From the NCBI RefSeq assembly GCF_003999975.1, contig NZ_RJAC01000004.1:310001-374000 (forward strand): DNA of 64,000 bases, in the 5' to 3' direction. Source of the DNA: Actinoplanes solisilvae. Its GTDB lineage: Bacteria; Actinomycetota; Actinomycetes; Mycobacteriales; Micromonosporaceae. Position numbers and translations under genes: made by a program. Of the stretch, positions 18,899 through 27,549 are shown one piece after another (the stretch's first letter is position 1; every line of letters begins with the position of its first letter). The notes beneath the pieces were generated by a model. It was not told where the DNA came from, did no database searches, and saw only the letters and a list, made by a program, of their open reading frames with translations.

Positions 18899-20017
18899 GT
18901 GCGTCCATTTACCCGAACGATCGCCGTCACCATGGCGGCCGCCACCATAGCCGCGGTCGCGGCCTGCTCGCCGCCCGAGAAGGAGAGCGAGTCGACCGGT
19001 TCCGGCGCCGCCAGCGCGACCAGCGCCGCCGACCTGGGCGGGCTCGACAAGCTGGTCGAGGCGGCCAAGGCCGAGGGCCAGCTCAACGTCATCGCGCTGC
19101 CGCCGAACTGGGCGAACTACGGCGAGATCATCAAGGCGTTCGGCGACAAGTACGGCATCAAGGTCAACTCGGCGCAGCCGGACGGGTCGAGCCAGGACGA
19201 GATCAACGCCGCGAACCAGCTCAAGGGCCAGGCCGGCGCGCCGGACGTGTTCGACCTGGGCGCGTCGGTGGCCACGGCCAACGTCGCCATGTTCGCGCCG
19301 TACAAGACCGAGAAGTTCGCCGAGGTGCCCGAGAACCTCAAGGACGCGAACGGCGCCTGGGTGAACGACTACGGCGGCTACATGTCGGTCGGCTACGACA
19401 GCGCCAAGGTCCCCGCCCCGGCGACCCTGGCCGACCTGCTCAAGCCGGAGTACAAGGGCAAGGTCGCGCTCAACGGCGACCCGACGCAGGCCGGTTCCGC
19501 GTTCGGCGGCGTGCAGATGGCGTCGCTGGCCAACGGCGGCACCGTCGAGGACATCACCAAGGGCGTCGAGTTCTTCGGTCAGCTCAAGAAGGCCGGAAAC
19601 CTGCTGCCGGTCGACCCGTCCGACACGACCATCCAGTCCGGTCAGACCCCGGTCGTCTTCGACTGGGACTACCTGAACGCGGCGCAGGTCGCCAAGGTCA
19701 AGACCTGGAAGACCTTCGTGCCCAACGGCGCGGTCCTCGGCTCGTACTACGTGCAGGCCATCAGCAAGGACGCCCCGCACCCGGCCGCCGCGCGCCTGTG
19801 GCAGGAGTTCCTCTACTCCGACGAGGGCCAGAACCTGTGGCTCAAGGGTGGCGCCCGCCCGGTGCGGGCCGAGGCGATGCAGAAGGCCGGCACGATCGAC
19901 AAGACCGCGTTCGACGCGCTGCCGAAGATCGAGGGCACGCCGGTCATCCCGACCGAGGCGCAGAACGTGAAGGCCAAGGAGATCCTCGCGGCGAACTGGG
20001 CCAAGGCCATTGGCTGA
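18899..20017 (+). CDS. ABC transporter substrate-binding lipoprotein
   Basis: This 372-aa extracellular binding protein has a signal peptide and lipobox (AAATIAAVAAC, Cys at about residue 22). The mature part is a periplasmic-binding fold typical of the Fe(III)/polyamine/phosphonate-like families: KLVEAAKAEGQLNVIALPPN near the N-terminus, GAPDVFDLGAS, then KPEYKGKVALNGDPTQAG. The GTG start has GGGAGG six bases upstream. With the permeases and ATPase downstream it forms a complete importer. I do not see the tyrosine cluster that would prove iron binding, so the substrate is undetermined; a polyamine, phosphonate or organic anion are alternatives. Confidence 0.92.
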   Translation: MRPFTRTIAVTMAAATIAAVAACSPPEKESESTGSGAASATSAADLGGLDKLVEAAKAEGQLNVIALPPNWANYGEIIKAFGDKYGIKVNSAQPDGSSQDEINAANQLKGQAGAPDVFDLGASVATANVAMFAPYKTEKFAEVPENLKDANGAWVNDYGGYMSVGYDSAKVPAPATLADLLKPEYKGKVALNGDPTQAGSAFGGVQMASLANGGTVEDITKGVEFFGQLKKAGNLLPVDPSDTTIQSGQTPVVFDWDYLNAAQVAKVKTWKTFVPNGAVLGSYYVQAISKDAPHPAAARLWQEFLYSDEGQNLWLKGGARPVRAEAMQKAGTIDKTAFDALPKIEGTPVIPTEAQNVKAKEILAANWAKAIG

Positions 20018-20909
20018 GATCGCGACGGACGTCCCGCAGCGTGTGGCCGTACGGTCGCGGCTGCGGGGCGTCACCGCCCTGCTGGGAACGGTTCCGTTCT
20101 TCGCGTACGTGACGATCTTCCTGATCATCCCGACGCTGGTCGTGGTGCTCGGCGCGTTCGCCGGGGACGAGGGCGGCGTCACTCTCGGCAACGTCAAGGC
20201 GCTCGGGAACTCGTACATCCTCGACGCGTTCGGCCGCAGCATCGGGCTCTCGGCCATCAGCGCGCTCATCGGTGCGGTTCTCGGTGCCCTTCTGGCGTAC
20301 GCCCTGACGACCGCGAAACCCGACGGGCTGCTGCGCCGCACGGTGACCGCGGCGGCCGGCGTACTCGCCCAGTTCGGCGGCGTGACCCTGGCCTTCGCGT
20401 TCCTGGCGACGATCGGCCTGTCCGGTTTCGTCACCGTGTGGCTGCAGGAACACCTCGACTTCAACCTGTACGCCAACGGGGTGTGGCTGTTCGAACTGCC
20501 CGGCCTCACGCTCGTCTACACGTACTTCCAGATCCCGCTCATGGTCATCGTCTTCCTGCCCGCGCTCGACGGCATCCGTCCCCAGTGGCGCGAGGCGACC
20601 GAGAGCCTGGGCGGCACGACCTGGCAATACTGGACGCGCGTGGCCGGCCCGCTGCTCGCCCCCGCGTTCCTCGGCTCGACCCTGCTGCTCTTCGCCAACA
20701 GCTTTTCCGCGTACGCCACCGCGGCCGCCCTCGTGAGTCAGGGCAGCCCGCTCGTGCCGTTGCAGATCCGTGGGGCACTGACCAGCGAGGTCCTGCTCGG
20801 CCAGCAGAACGTGGGCAAGGCGATGGCGCTGGGCATGGTCGTCGTCGTGGCCGTGGTCATGGCGCTCTACACCCTGCTGCAGAAAAGGACGTCCAAGTGG
20901 CTGGGGTGA
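20010..20909 (+). CDS. ABC transporter permease (first subunit)
   Basis: This 299-aa inner-membrane protein has about six transmembrane segments (LLGTVPFFAYVTIFLIIPTL first). The EAA loop that contacts the ATPase reads WREATESLGGTTWQYWTRVA. The TTG start at 20010 overlaps the lipoprotein stop and has AAGG upstream; a GTG about 30 bp downstream is an alternative. It belongs to the polyamine/Fe-type permease family and pairs with the next gene. Confidence 0.9.
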   Translation: MAEIATDVPQRVAVRSRLRGVTALLGTVPFFAYVTIFLIIPTLVVVLGAFAGDEGGVTLGNVKALGNSYILDAFGRSIGLSAISALIGAVLGALLAYALTTAKPDGLLRRTVTAAAGVLAQFGGVTLAFAFLATIGLSGFVTVWLQEHLDFNLYANGVWLFELPGLTLVYTYFQIPLMVIVFLPALDGIRPQWREATESLGGTTWQYWTRVAGPLLAPAFLGSTLLLFANSFSAYATAAALVSQGSPLVPLQIRGALTSEVLLGQQNVGKAMALGMVVVVAVVMALYTLLQKRTSKWLG

Positions 20910-21742
20910 TCGCTCGCCGAGCCCGTAAACAGCGCGTGTTCCGCTGGACCGTGCTGATCGTGCTCGGCGTCTTCTTCCTGCTCCCCCTGGCCGCGATGGT
21001 CGAGTTCTCCACCCGCGACCCCGAGACGTGGCCCGCCCTGGTCAACTGGCCGTCGCTGAGCGAGAAGTACCCGGCGCTGGCCGAGGGCATCACCGCGTCG
21101 CTGCTGCAGGCCGGGTTCACGGCCCTGCTGATGCTCGTGCTGCTCGTGCCGACGGCCGTGTGGGTGCGGCTGCGGCTGCCCCGGCTGCGGCGGCTGGTCG
21201 AGTTCCTGTGCCTGCTGCCGCTCACGATCCCCGCGATCGTGCTGGTCGTGGGCCTCGCACCGGTCTACGCCTGGGTCACGTACTTCTTCGGTGGCTCGTC
21301 CCTGACCCTGGTGTTCGCCTATACCGTCCTGGTTTTCCCGTACGCCTACCGCGCGATCGACGCGGGCCTGTCGGCGATCGACGTGAAGACCCTCGCCGAA
21401 GCCGCCCGCAGTCTGGGCGCCGGTTGGGCGACGGTGATGTGGCGAGTCGTGCTGCCGAACATCCGCTCGGCGGTGCTGTCCGCGGCGTTCCTGACCGTGG
21501 CGCTGGTGCTCGGCGAGTTCACGATCGCGTCGCTGCTCAACCGCACGAACCTGCAGGTCGCCATCAACTTCCTGGGCAAGAGCAGCGCGACCATGTCGGT
21601 GGCGGTGTCGCTGACCGCCCTGCTGCTCGCCTTCGTACTGCTGCTTCTGCTGTCTCTGCTGGGCGGACGTCGTCGCAATTCCGTCCCGGTCGCCCCAGGT
21701 GCCCCCGTCGTTCCTCCCGCTCCCAAGGAGTCCGCCGCATGA
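20897..21742 (+). CDS. ABC transporter permease (second subunit)
   Basis: This 281-aa protein has six membrane segments, beginning VLIVLGVFFLLPLAAMVEFS. The EAA loop is LAEAARSLGAGWATVMWRVV. The first GTG (AAGGA seven bases upstream) overlaps the end of the previous permease; a second GTG at 20906 is also possible. The C-terminus is a proline-rich tail. Its stop overlaps the ATPase start (ATGA). Confidence 0.9.
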   Translation: MAGVIARRARKQRVFRWTVLIVLGVFFLLPLAAMVEFSTRDPETWPALVNWPSLSEKYPALAEGITASLLQAGFTALLMLVLLVPTAVWVRLRLPRLRRLVEFLCLLPLTIPAIVLVVGLAPVYAWVTYFFGGSSLTLVFAYTVLVFPYAYRAIDAGLSAIDVKTLAEAARSLGAGWATVMWRVVLPNIRSAVLSAAFLTVALVLGEFTIASLLNRTNLQVAINFLGKSSATMSVAVSLTALLLAFVLLLLLSLLGGRRRNSVPVAPGAPVVPPAPKESAA

Positions 21743-22758
21743 CCGGCGTCGCCGTACAACTCAAAGGGCTGCGCCGTACGTTCGGCGCCGTGCACGCCCT
21801 GGACAATCTGGACCTGTCGATCGAACCGGGCGAGTTCATCGCGCTGCTCGGGCCGTCCGGCTGCGGCAAGACGACGGCGCTGCGCGTGCTCGCCGGCCTC
21901 GAGGACGCGGACAGCGGCCAGGTCCTCGTCGGCGGCAAGGACGTCACGGCACTCCCGGCGAACCGTCGCGACATGGGCATGGTCTTCCAGGCGTACAGCC
22001 TCTTCCCGCACCTGACGGCCCTGGCCAACGTGTCCTTCGGCCTGTCGCTGCGGGGCCGGGGCAAATCGTTGGCGCGGGCCAAGGACATGCTCGAACTCGT
22101 CGGCATCGGCGCGTTCGCCGACCGCTACCCGCATCAGCTCTCGGGCGGGCAGCAGCAGCGGGTGGCGCTGGCCCGGGCCCTGGCCATCGAGCCGAGCGTG
22201 CTGCTGCTGGACGAGCCGCTGTCGGCGCTCGACGCGAAGGTGCGCGTGCAGCTCCGCGACGAGATCCGCCGCATCCAGACCGAGGTCGGCACGACGACGC
22301 TGTTCGTCACGCACGACCAGGAGGAGGCCCTCGCGGTCGCCGACCGGGTCGGTGTCATGCGGGCCGGCAAGCTCGAACAACTCGCCGCGCCGGCCGACAT
22401 ATACCTCACGCCCGCGACGCCGTTCGTGGCCGAGTTCGTCGGACTCTCGAACCGGCTGCCCGGCACGGTCGTCGGCAACAAGGTCGAGGTGCTGGGGACG
22501 CGGCTGCCGCTGCTGTCGCCCGCGTCCTCGGTGTCGGTGACCGCGCTCGTACGCCCCGAGTCGGTTTCGGTGTCGCCCGACGAGTCGGGCGAGGGTCGCG
22601 TGCTGACCACCAGCTTCCTCGGCCCGATCAGCAAGATCACGGTCACGGTCGGGGACCTGCTGGTCGTCGCACAGGTGGCCACCGACCGCCTGGCGACGTT
22701 GGCACCCGGCACTCCCGTACGCGTGACGCTCGCCCCGAATCCCGTCGCGCTGGCCTGA
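21739..22758 (+). CDS. ABC transporter ATP-binding protein
   Basis: This 339-aa ATPase energises the importer. Walker A is GPSGCGKTT (about residue 36), the Q-loop is MVFQAYSLFPHL, the signature is LSGGQQQR, Walker B is LLLDEPLSALD and the switch His is in VTHDQEEAL. The C-terminal ~100 residues form the regulatory OB-type (TOBE) domain of the PotA/FbpC/MalK group (TALVRPESVSVS). The ATG has AAGGAG eight bases upstream. It is the last gene of the transporter operon. Confidence 0.95.
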   Translation: MTGVAVQLKGLRRTFGAVHALDNLDLSIEPGEFIALLGPSGCGKTTALRVLAGLEDADSGQVLVGGKDVTALPANRRDMGMVFQAYSLFPHLTALANVSFGLSLRGRGKSLARAKDMLELVGIGAFADRYPHQLSGGQQQRVALARALAIEPSVLLLDEPLSALDAKVRVQLRDEIRRIQTEVGTTTLFVTHDQEEALAVADRVGVMRAGKLEQLAAPADIYLTPATPFVAEFVGLSNRLPGTVVGNKVEVLGTRLPLLSPASSVSVTALVRPESVSVSPDESGEGRVLTTSFLGPISKITVTVGDLLVVAQVATDRLATLAPGTPVRVTLAPNPVALA

Positions 22759-22824
22759 TCTCCGCGTTTCCTGATTTACGCGTTTGCCTGCGACTCGCCC
22801 GGGACGCTTCGTACGGTCTGAGCC

Positions 22825-23616
22825 GTGCGTCGAATCCTGCCCGTCCTGATCGTCCTGCTGCTCCTGCCGTTCGCGGCCCCCACCCGGGCCGCGGCGGCCG
22901 GAACGGTATGGCACGTGATCCGCCCACAGGAGTCCCTGGCCTACATCGCCGGGATGTACGACCTGGACCCCCACGACCTGGCGTCCTGGAACCAGATCCC
23001 GTACGAGGCCCCGATCCAGCCCGACGGCGTGCTGCGGCTGAACCCGCCGCCCGCTCCCCTGCCGGTGTTCAGCTCGCGGATCGAGACCGTCAGCCCCGGC
23101 ATGGTCAACTGGAACCCCGCCAAGGGCTGCCCGATCATCCCGGCCAACCTGCGCCGCGTGTGGGTCACCTACATCGACTTCACCGGCGCCGCCCGGGACG
23201 GCAGCGTCATCGTCCGCCACGACGTGGCCCCGAGGGTGCAGCGGGCCTTCGAAACCCTCTACCGCTGGCGCTTCCGCATCATGGCCATGGCCCCCATGCG
23301 CCTGAACATGCCCGGCGAGACCGACATGAGCATCGTGACGGCCGGCTACAACTGCCGAGCGGTGGCCGGCACGAAGGTCTGGTCAGAACACGCCGCAGGC
23401 ACCGCCGTCGACATCAACCCATTGCAGAACCCGATGAAGCGTGGCACGTTCCTCTCCCCCGCAGCGGGCGGCCTCTACCTCGACCGCAACCGCCGCCTGA
23501 TCGGCATGATCCACCCCGAGGGCGCAGCCCGTGCTTTCCTGTGGAACGGCTTCCACTGGGGCGGCACCTGGACCTCCTTGAAGGACTACATGCACTTCAG
23601 CCTCACCAACCGCTGA
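22825..23616 (+). CDS. Secreted LysM + M15-family peptidase-like protein
   Basis: This 263-aa exported protein has a signal peptide (PVLIVLLLLPFAAPTRAAAA), a LysM-like domain (WHVIRPQESLAYIAGMYDL...ASWNQI), then a D-Ala-D-Ala carboxypeptidase-like domain of the VanY/M15 type. Zinc-site pieces are SEHAAGTAVDINP (His, Asp) and DYMHFS (His). It probably trims peptidoglycan stem peptides. The GTG start has no ribosome site; TACGGT ends 7 bases before it, which suggests a leaderless transcript. It appears to be a single-gene unit. Confidence 0.88.
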   Translation: MRRILPVLIVLLLLPFAAPTRAAAAGTVWHVIRPQESLAYIAGMYDLDPHDLASWNQIPYEAPIQPDGVLRLNPPPAPLPVFSSRIETVSPGMVNWNPAKGCPIIPANLRRVWVTYIDFTGAARDGSVIVRHDVAPRVQRAFETLYRWRFRIMAMAPMRLNMPGETDMSIVTAGYNCRAVAGTKVWSEHAAGTAVDINPLQNPMKRGTFLSPAAGGLYLDRNRRLIGMIHPEGAARAFLWNGFHWGGTWTSLKDYMHFSLTNR

Positions 23617-23735
23617 CGCCCTAGATAGTCAGTGTTCCGCGCCCTGCCGAACCCTGAACTCGCGCAGCGGCCAGGTCGATCGTTTGGCTTACCCTGAGTC
23701 CACGACAGATACCTGGTGTGTGATCGGGAGGCTGA

Positions 23736-25037
23736 ATGTCACCAGAACCGGACCCGCAAGCACGGGAAACCAGCCGACTGTGGTTGCTAGCGTTGGGCCT
23801 GCGCAGAGGCTGGGACCTTCGTCGCACTGGAGTTCAGCGCCGCGCCACCTACTATGGCGCGATTGCCGGGCTCCTGCTCAGCGTTCTCGGGCTGCTAGCT
23901 GGAACCGCCAGCCTGAGTTGGGGCTACAGCCTGGGCGTCGCCGGCGTGCTGTTGTCGGTCGCTCTCATGGTTCCGGAGTGGATCCGGTTGCATCGCTCGA
24001 CCATCGCCCTGGTTCCCGCCGCCGTTCCGAAGGTCAGGACGGCGCCTGCCGGAGGCGCACTGGTGCGACTGCCGGGCAGCGTCGCGGAAAGCGGGAAAGG
24101 GCTGGCGGTCGTCTGGGACGACATCGACGAGGCCTTACCGACGTCAACCGCAATATGCCGCTGGCGGTCACAGCAGACGAAGTTGCCCCATCGGATCAGC
24201 CGGTTGGCCCACGAGATCATTGTCAGCAGCCCGAGGAGGGAGGGCCTGTTCAACGGAGCACTGGTGCGCCAGGATGATGATCTGACCGCCGAGACGCTGA
24301 CCGCAGGCGGCACCCTGAATCTCAGCCGCACCGACTACTTCAGTCTGTTCTGCTCGAACTACCTGACGGGTCGGCGCGTGCTCGACCGGCGCACCGGCAG
24401 CGAACTGGTCGACGGGGCGAAGCTCTTTCTTCGCGACGGCGAGCTGATCCCACTCGCCGTCAGTTCCCAAGCCAACGCCATAGGCGTCTCGACGCTGGCC
24501 TTCAGCGCGGACGGCAGACTGGTGCTGGCTCTGCAGGGACCCGGGTCAGCATCGGAAGCCGGCCTATACGCTCCGGCCGGATCGGGGTCGGCGGATCTGC
24601 GGGACATTCGACGATTCTCTAACGGTGAACGCGCTCTCGTGGATTTCCTCGCCGGTGCCATGCAACGCGAACTGGTCGAGGAATCGAACATTCGCTATCG
24701 CGACATCGCCTGGACCGAGATACTCGGCTATTTCCGCTGGGTCAAGGAGGGCGCGAAGCCCGAGTACGTCGGGGTGACACTTCTGAAGCTGACCTCCGAC
24801 GAACTCGCCGGCCGTGACGTCCGTTTCGTGGAGACTCCGTTCCTTCAGAGCCTTGAATTCGATGGGGAGCTTGACCTGATTGAACTCCGCAAGAATCCCG
24901 AGAGTCTCTCAGCGCTGGAGGATCGTTTCCGAGGGCACGTCTCCATGCCGCTCTTCATGAGCATCAGAGCCCTGGGTAGGGCCATGGGACGGGACGACGA
25001 GATGGCTCGCCGTCTCGCCGATATCGCGCCGCGTTAG
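23736..25037 (+). CDS. Membrane-anchored Nudix-like protein
   Basis: This 433-aa protein is not a family I can name. Residues ~38-85 form two transmembrane helices; the rest is predicted cytosolic. The segment LAFSADGRLVLALQ, then GLYAPAGSGSADL, and AMQRELVEESNI (residues ~308-319) matches the beta-strand plus Nudix-box pattern. RELVEE fits REUxEE exactly, Asn replaces the usual Gly, and a ~20-residue insertion separates the two halves of the box. Both catalytic glutamates are kept, so hydrolysis or binding of a nucleotide-diphosphate compound is plausible. The ATG has GGGAGG upstream; TTGGCT (23684) and GATACC (23708) may be its promoter with an 18-bp spacer. Its base composition looks less GC-rich than its neighbours, suggesting acquired DNA. 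Confidence 0.75.
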   Translation: MSPEPDPQARETSRLWLLALGLRRGWDLRRTGVQRRATYYGAIAGLLLSVLGLLAGTASLSWGYSLGVAGVLLSVALMVPEWIRLHRSTIALVPAAVPKVRTAPAGGALVRLPGSVAESGKGLAVVWDDIDEALPTSTAICRWRSQQTKLPHRISRLAHEIIVSSPRREGLFNGALVRQDDDLTAETLTAGGTLNLSRTDYFSLFCSNYLTGRRVLDRRTGSELVDGAKLFLRDGELIPLAVSSQANAIGVSTLAFSADGRLVLALQGPGSASEAGLYAPAGSGSADLRDIRRFSNGERALVDFLAGAMQRELVEESNIRYRDIAWTEILGYFRWVKEGAKPEYVGVTLLKLTSDELAGRDVRFVETPFLQSLEFDGELDLIELRKNPESLSALEDRFRGHVSMPLFMSIRALGRAMGRDDEMARRLADIAPR

Positions 25038-25066
25038 CGGCGGGCGTTGCGCAGCCCGCGACGCGG

Positions 25067-25639
25067 CTAGGAGGCGGCACATCCCTCCCCCGAGCCGCCG
25101 ATGACGAAGCCGGCCGAAAGGCCCCCGACGACGTGGGCAGGAGTCCGTTCAACGCACCCGGCGGTGAGTGCAGCAAAGTTCCAGTATGCGGGCAAGTCGG
25201 CGTCGCAGAGGGCGCACGTGAAGTCGGCGTCGCGGACCACGTTGCGTTCGCCGCACGACTCGCAGCGGCGGAAGACCAACTTCTCGGTGAAGTCGCCGGG
25301 GTGGCGGATTCCCAGACGGTCCAATGCCTCGGCCACGGCGGGCCAGCAGTCGGGGTCGGGGCAGTAGCCGGTCGACTGATTGGTCACTGTGGTCACTCGC
25401 CAACCGGTTTCGTCGCGAGCGAACACTATCTCGCCGGCTGCGGCTACGTTCTCGTCTCCGGCCAGAGCCACGTGTTCGCTATGGCGTGGCGCCAGCCTGA
25501 GACGGCCGTCCGGGGTGACCACGAACGTACGAGGCTGGTCGTCGGAGATATGCGCCGGCGAGTCGACGGTTGTCGAGCCCGGCGCGGGCGGAGTGTGGCG
25601 CAGTTCGGCCGGGCCGACGTACGGGTATGACCGTCTCAC
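25067..25639 (-). CDS. Zinc-ribbon hypothetical protein
   Basis: This 190-aa cytosolic protein has unknown function. A zinc ribbon is clear near the C-terminus: RRCESCGERN followed by FTCALCDADLPAYWNF (two CxxC knuckles). An additional CPDPDC motif lies just after GYC in the middle, so a second metal site is possible. The preceding part (ARDETGWRVTTVTNQSTG) looks like a small beta domain. The GTG start lacks a clear ribosome site. It is convergent with the Nudix-like gene, 29 bp apart. Confidence 0.7.
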   Translation of the reverse strand: MRRSYPYVGPAELRHTPPAPGSTTVDSPAHISDDQPRTFVVTPDGRLRLAPRHSEHVALAGDENVAAAGEIVFARDETGWRVTTVTNQSTGYCPDPDCWPAVAEALDRLGIRHPGDFTEKLVFRRCESCGERNVVRDADFTCALCDADLPAYWNFAALTAGCVERTPAHVVGGLSAGFVIGGSGEGCAAS

Positions 25640-25666
25640 CGGCGCACGCTAACCGACGGTGGCCGG

Positions 25667-26305
25667 TCACGCCAGGAGGGAGGCGGTGAGGATCGCCGCG
25701 GTTCGGTGCTGCCATTGCTCAGGGGTCCAGCCGCAGATGTCGGCGAACTGCAGGTAGGTCTCCACGTTGCCGATCGTGAAGGCGATGTCTCGGGCCTGGT
25801 CGACGTCCAGCGAGGGCTTGAGGCCGCCGCGGGCGGCGAGCAGCTGCGCGAGCATTCCGTACGCCGTTCGGGTCTGCTGCTGGTTCGTGTCCCACTGGGC
25901 GGCCAGCTCGGGGTCGGTGCCGATGGCGCCTCGCATGACGCGCATGACCGGGGACACCCGCTGCAGGATCTCGCGCCCGTTCGCCTGCCACAGGTCGATG
26001 ATGCGCCGCGGGTCGGGTTCGGCCTGGATCTCGCGCACCCACGGCCGTTCGAGCAGCGGCACCGGCTCGTCGTCCCCCACAGCGGCTACGTCGAGGACGT
26101 GTTTCAGCAGCGTGCGCTTGTTTCCGAAGTGGAAGTAGACGGTCTGCACGGCGACCCCGGCCGCGGCCGCCACCTGATCGAGCAGTGTCGCTCCGTAGCC
26201 GTGCGCGACGAAGCTGTCGGCCGCGGCCGCGATGATGCGCCGGCGGGTGGCGCGGGCTTTTTCGGCACGAGTTCCCGCCGTTTTCCGCTTGACAGACTCC
26301 GCCAT
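25667..26305 (-). CDS. TetR-family regulator
   Basis: This 212-aa regulator has an N-terminal helix-turn-helix (RRRIIAAAADSFVAHGYGAT, then GVAVQTVYFHFGNKRTLLK) and a helical effector domain. The gene is divergent from the VOC/hydrolase pair. Two near-identical palindromes lie in the 58-bp gap, one only 3 bp from its ATG, so it almost certainly represses itself and the neighbouring operon. The inducer is unknown and may be the compound that the VOC protein binds or the hydrolase cleaves. Confidence 0.9.
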   Translation of the reverse strand: MAESVKRKTAGTRAEKARATRRRIIAAAADSFVAHGYGATLLDQVAAAAGVAVQTVYFHFGNKRTLLKHVLDVAAVGDDEPVPLLERPWVREIQAEPDPRRIIDLWQANGREILQRVSPVMRVMRGAIGTDPELAAQWDTNQQQTRTAYGMLAQLLAARGGLKPSLDVDQARDIAFTIGNVETYLQFADICGWTPEQWQHRTAAILTASLLA

Positions 26306-26308
26306 TCG

Positions 26309-26324
26309 CTAGAGCCTACTCTAG
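26309..26324. promoter_or_regulatory. Operator copy 1 (CTAGAG-N4-CTCTAG)
   Basis: A perfect 6-bp inverted repeat with a 4-bp centre (CCTA) sits immediately upstream of the TetR start. It is the twin of the site at 26332, with start-to-start spacing of 23 bp. Confidence 0.7.
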
Positions 26325-26331
26325 TCAGTTA

Positions 26332-26347
26332 CTAGAGGCGACTCTAG
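26332..26347. promoter_or_regulatory. Operator copy 2 (CTAGAG-N4-CTCTAG)
   Basis: The same palindrome with centre GCGA lies 16 bp before the VOC start. Two copies in one short divergent gap fit binding of two TetR dimers controlling both directions. Confidence 0.7.
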
Positions 26348-26363
26348 CGAAAGGGTCAGCAAG

Positions 26364-26747
26364 ATGCCCGACCTATCCGGTTTTCATCACGTCAAGCTGC
26401 CCGTCGCCGACCTGGAACGCAGCCGCGGCTGGTACACGTCCGTGCTCGGCCTGGGCGTGGACATCGAGTTCACCGAGGACGGCGTCGTCAAAGGCCTCGC
26501 CCTCAGCGACCCGGGCCACACTCTGGCACTGGCGCTGCGCCACGATCCCGAACGGGCGGCGGCCGTGGCCGGCTTCGACTTCCTCGCCCTGGCCGTGCCC
26601 ACCCGCGACGACGTCGAGGTGTGGCGCCTGCGGCTCGACGAGCTGGGGCAACCGCACGGTGGCGTGGTGACCGGACACCGGGGCGGCTCGGTCCTGGTCG
26701 GCCTGCACGACCCCGACGGCATCGAGATCAGGTTGTACGCAGACTAA
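26364..26747 (+). CDS. VOC-family (glyoxalase/bleomycin-resistance) protein
   Basis: This 127-aa protein has the paired beta-alpha-beta-beta-beta modules of the vicinal oxygen chelate fold: GFHHVKLPVADLERSRGWYT at the N-terminus and the C-terminal VGLHDPDGIEIRLY. The metal-site His and Glu positions are present (HHVK, IEIR). Such proteins are lyases, dioxygenases or drug-binding proteins; the sequence alone does not say which. The ATG follows AAGGG. It is followed after 12 bp by a hydrolase gene, and its expression is probably governed by the divergent TetR. Confidence 0.88.
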   Translation: MPDLSGFHHVKLPVADLERSRGWYTSVLGLGVDIEFTEDGVVKGLALSDPGHTLALALRHDPERAAAVAGFDFLALAVPTRDDVEVWRLRLDELGQPHGGVVTGHRGGSVLVGLHDPDGIEIRLYAD

Positions 26748-26759
26748 GGAGGCACCACC

Positions 26760-27527
26760 ATGAACGACACCATGCTCCTCATCCACGGCGGCGGACTCGC
26801 CGACTGGTTCGCCCCGATGGCCGACGACCCGGTACTGAAGGACTACCGGGTGATCCGCTCGGTGCGAGCCGGCTACACCGACACGCCCGTGCCGCCCGGT
26901 CTCACCGTCAACGACCACGCACAACACGCCGCCGAGCTGATCAAGGCCGCCCCCGCACACGTGGTCGCACACTCGTCCGGCAGCGCGGTCGCCCTTCAGC
27001 TCGCCCTCGACCACCCCGACCTGATCCGTACGCTCGTCCTGGTCGAACCCCCGCTGGTCGACGCCCTCGCCGACCCGGCCGACCACGACCTGCTCCAGTC
27101 CATGTTCGGCCCGGTCATCGGCGAAGCCATGGTCGCAGTCGCCCGCGGCGACGTCCCCGCGGCCTTCGACACGTTCATGACCCTGGTCTGCGGCCCCGAC
27201 CACCGCCGCGTCATGCTCGACGCGCTCGGCCCCGACGTCGTCGAGGCCGCGGCCCGCCGCGCCTACTTCTTCACCGACGAGCTCCCCGCGATCGGCGCCT
27301 GGAATCCGCCGGACCTGACCCGGATCGAGACACCCGTCCTGCTGATCCAGGGCAGCGACAGCCCGCCCCCGCTCCACCGCCTGATCACTCACCTGTCGGG
27401 TCTGATCCCCGGCTCGACGATCGTCACCATCCCCGGCGCCAACCACCTGATGCCGTTGACCAGGCCCACCGATCTGGCCCGGGAAATCGACCAGTTCTGC
27501 GGATCGTTCGTATCGCCCAGCCGCTGA
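26760..27527 (+). CDS. Alpha/beta hydrolase
   Basis: This 255-aa hydrolase has the oxyanion-hole motif LLIHGGGLAD, the nucleophile elbow VVAHSSGSAV (an atypical SxSxS-like version of GxSxG), the acid in LIQGSDSPPP and the His in IPGANHLMP. The ATG has GGAGG upstream. It forms a two-gene operon with the VOC protein under the divergent TetR, which suggests that a xenobiotic or signal molecule is bound or opened and then hydrolysed. The substrate is unknown. Confidence 0.9.
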   Translation: MNDTMLLIHGGGLADWFAPMADDPVLKDYRVIRSVRAGYTDTPVPPGLTVNDHAQHAAELIKAAPAHVVAHSSGSAVALQLALDHPDLIRTLVLVEPPLVDALADPADHDLLQSMFGPVIGEAMVAVARGDVPAAFDTFMTLVCGPDHRRVMLDALGPDVVEAAARRAYFFTDELPAIGAWNPPDLTRIETPVLLIQGSDSPPPLHRLITHLSGLIPGSTIVTIPGANHLMPLTRPTDLAREIDQFCGSFVSPSR

Positions 27528-27549
27528 TGACGACGCCGGCGTGACGGCT

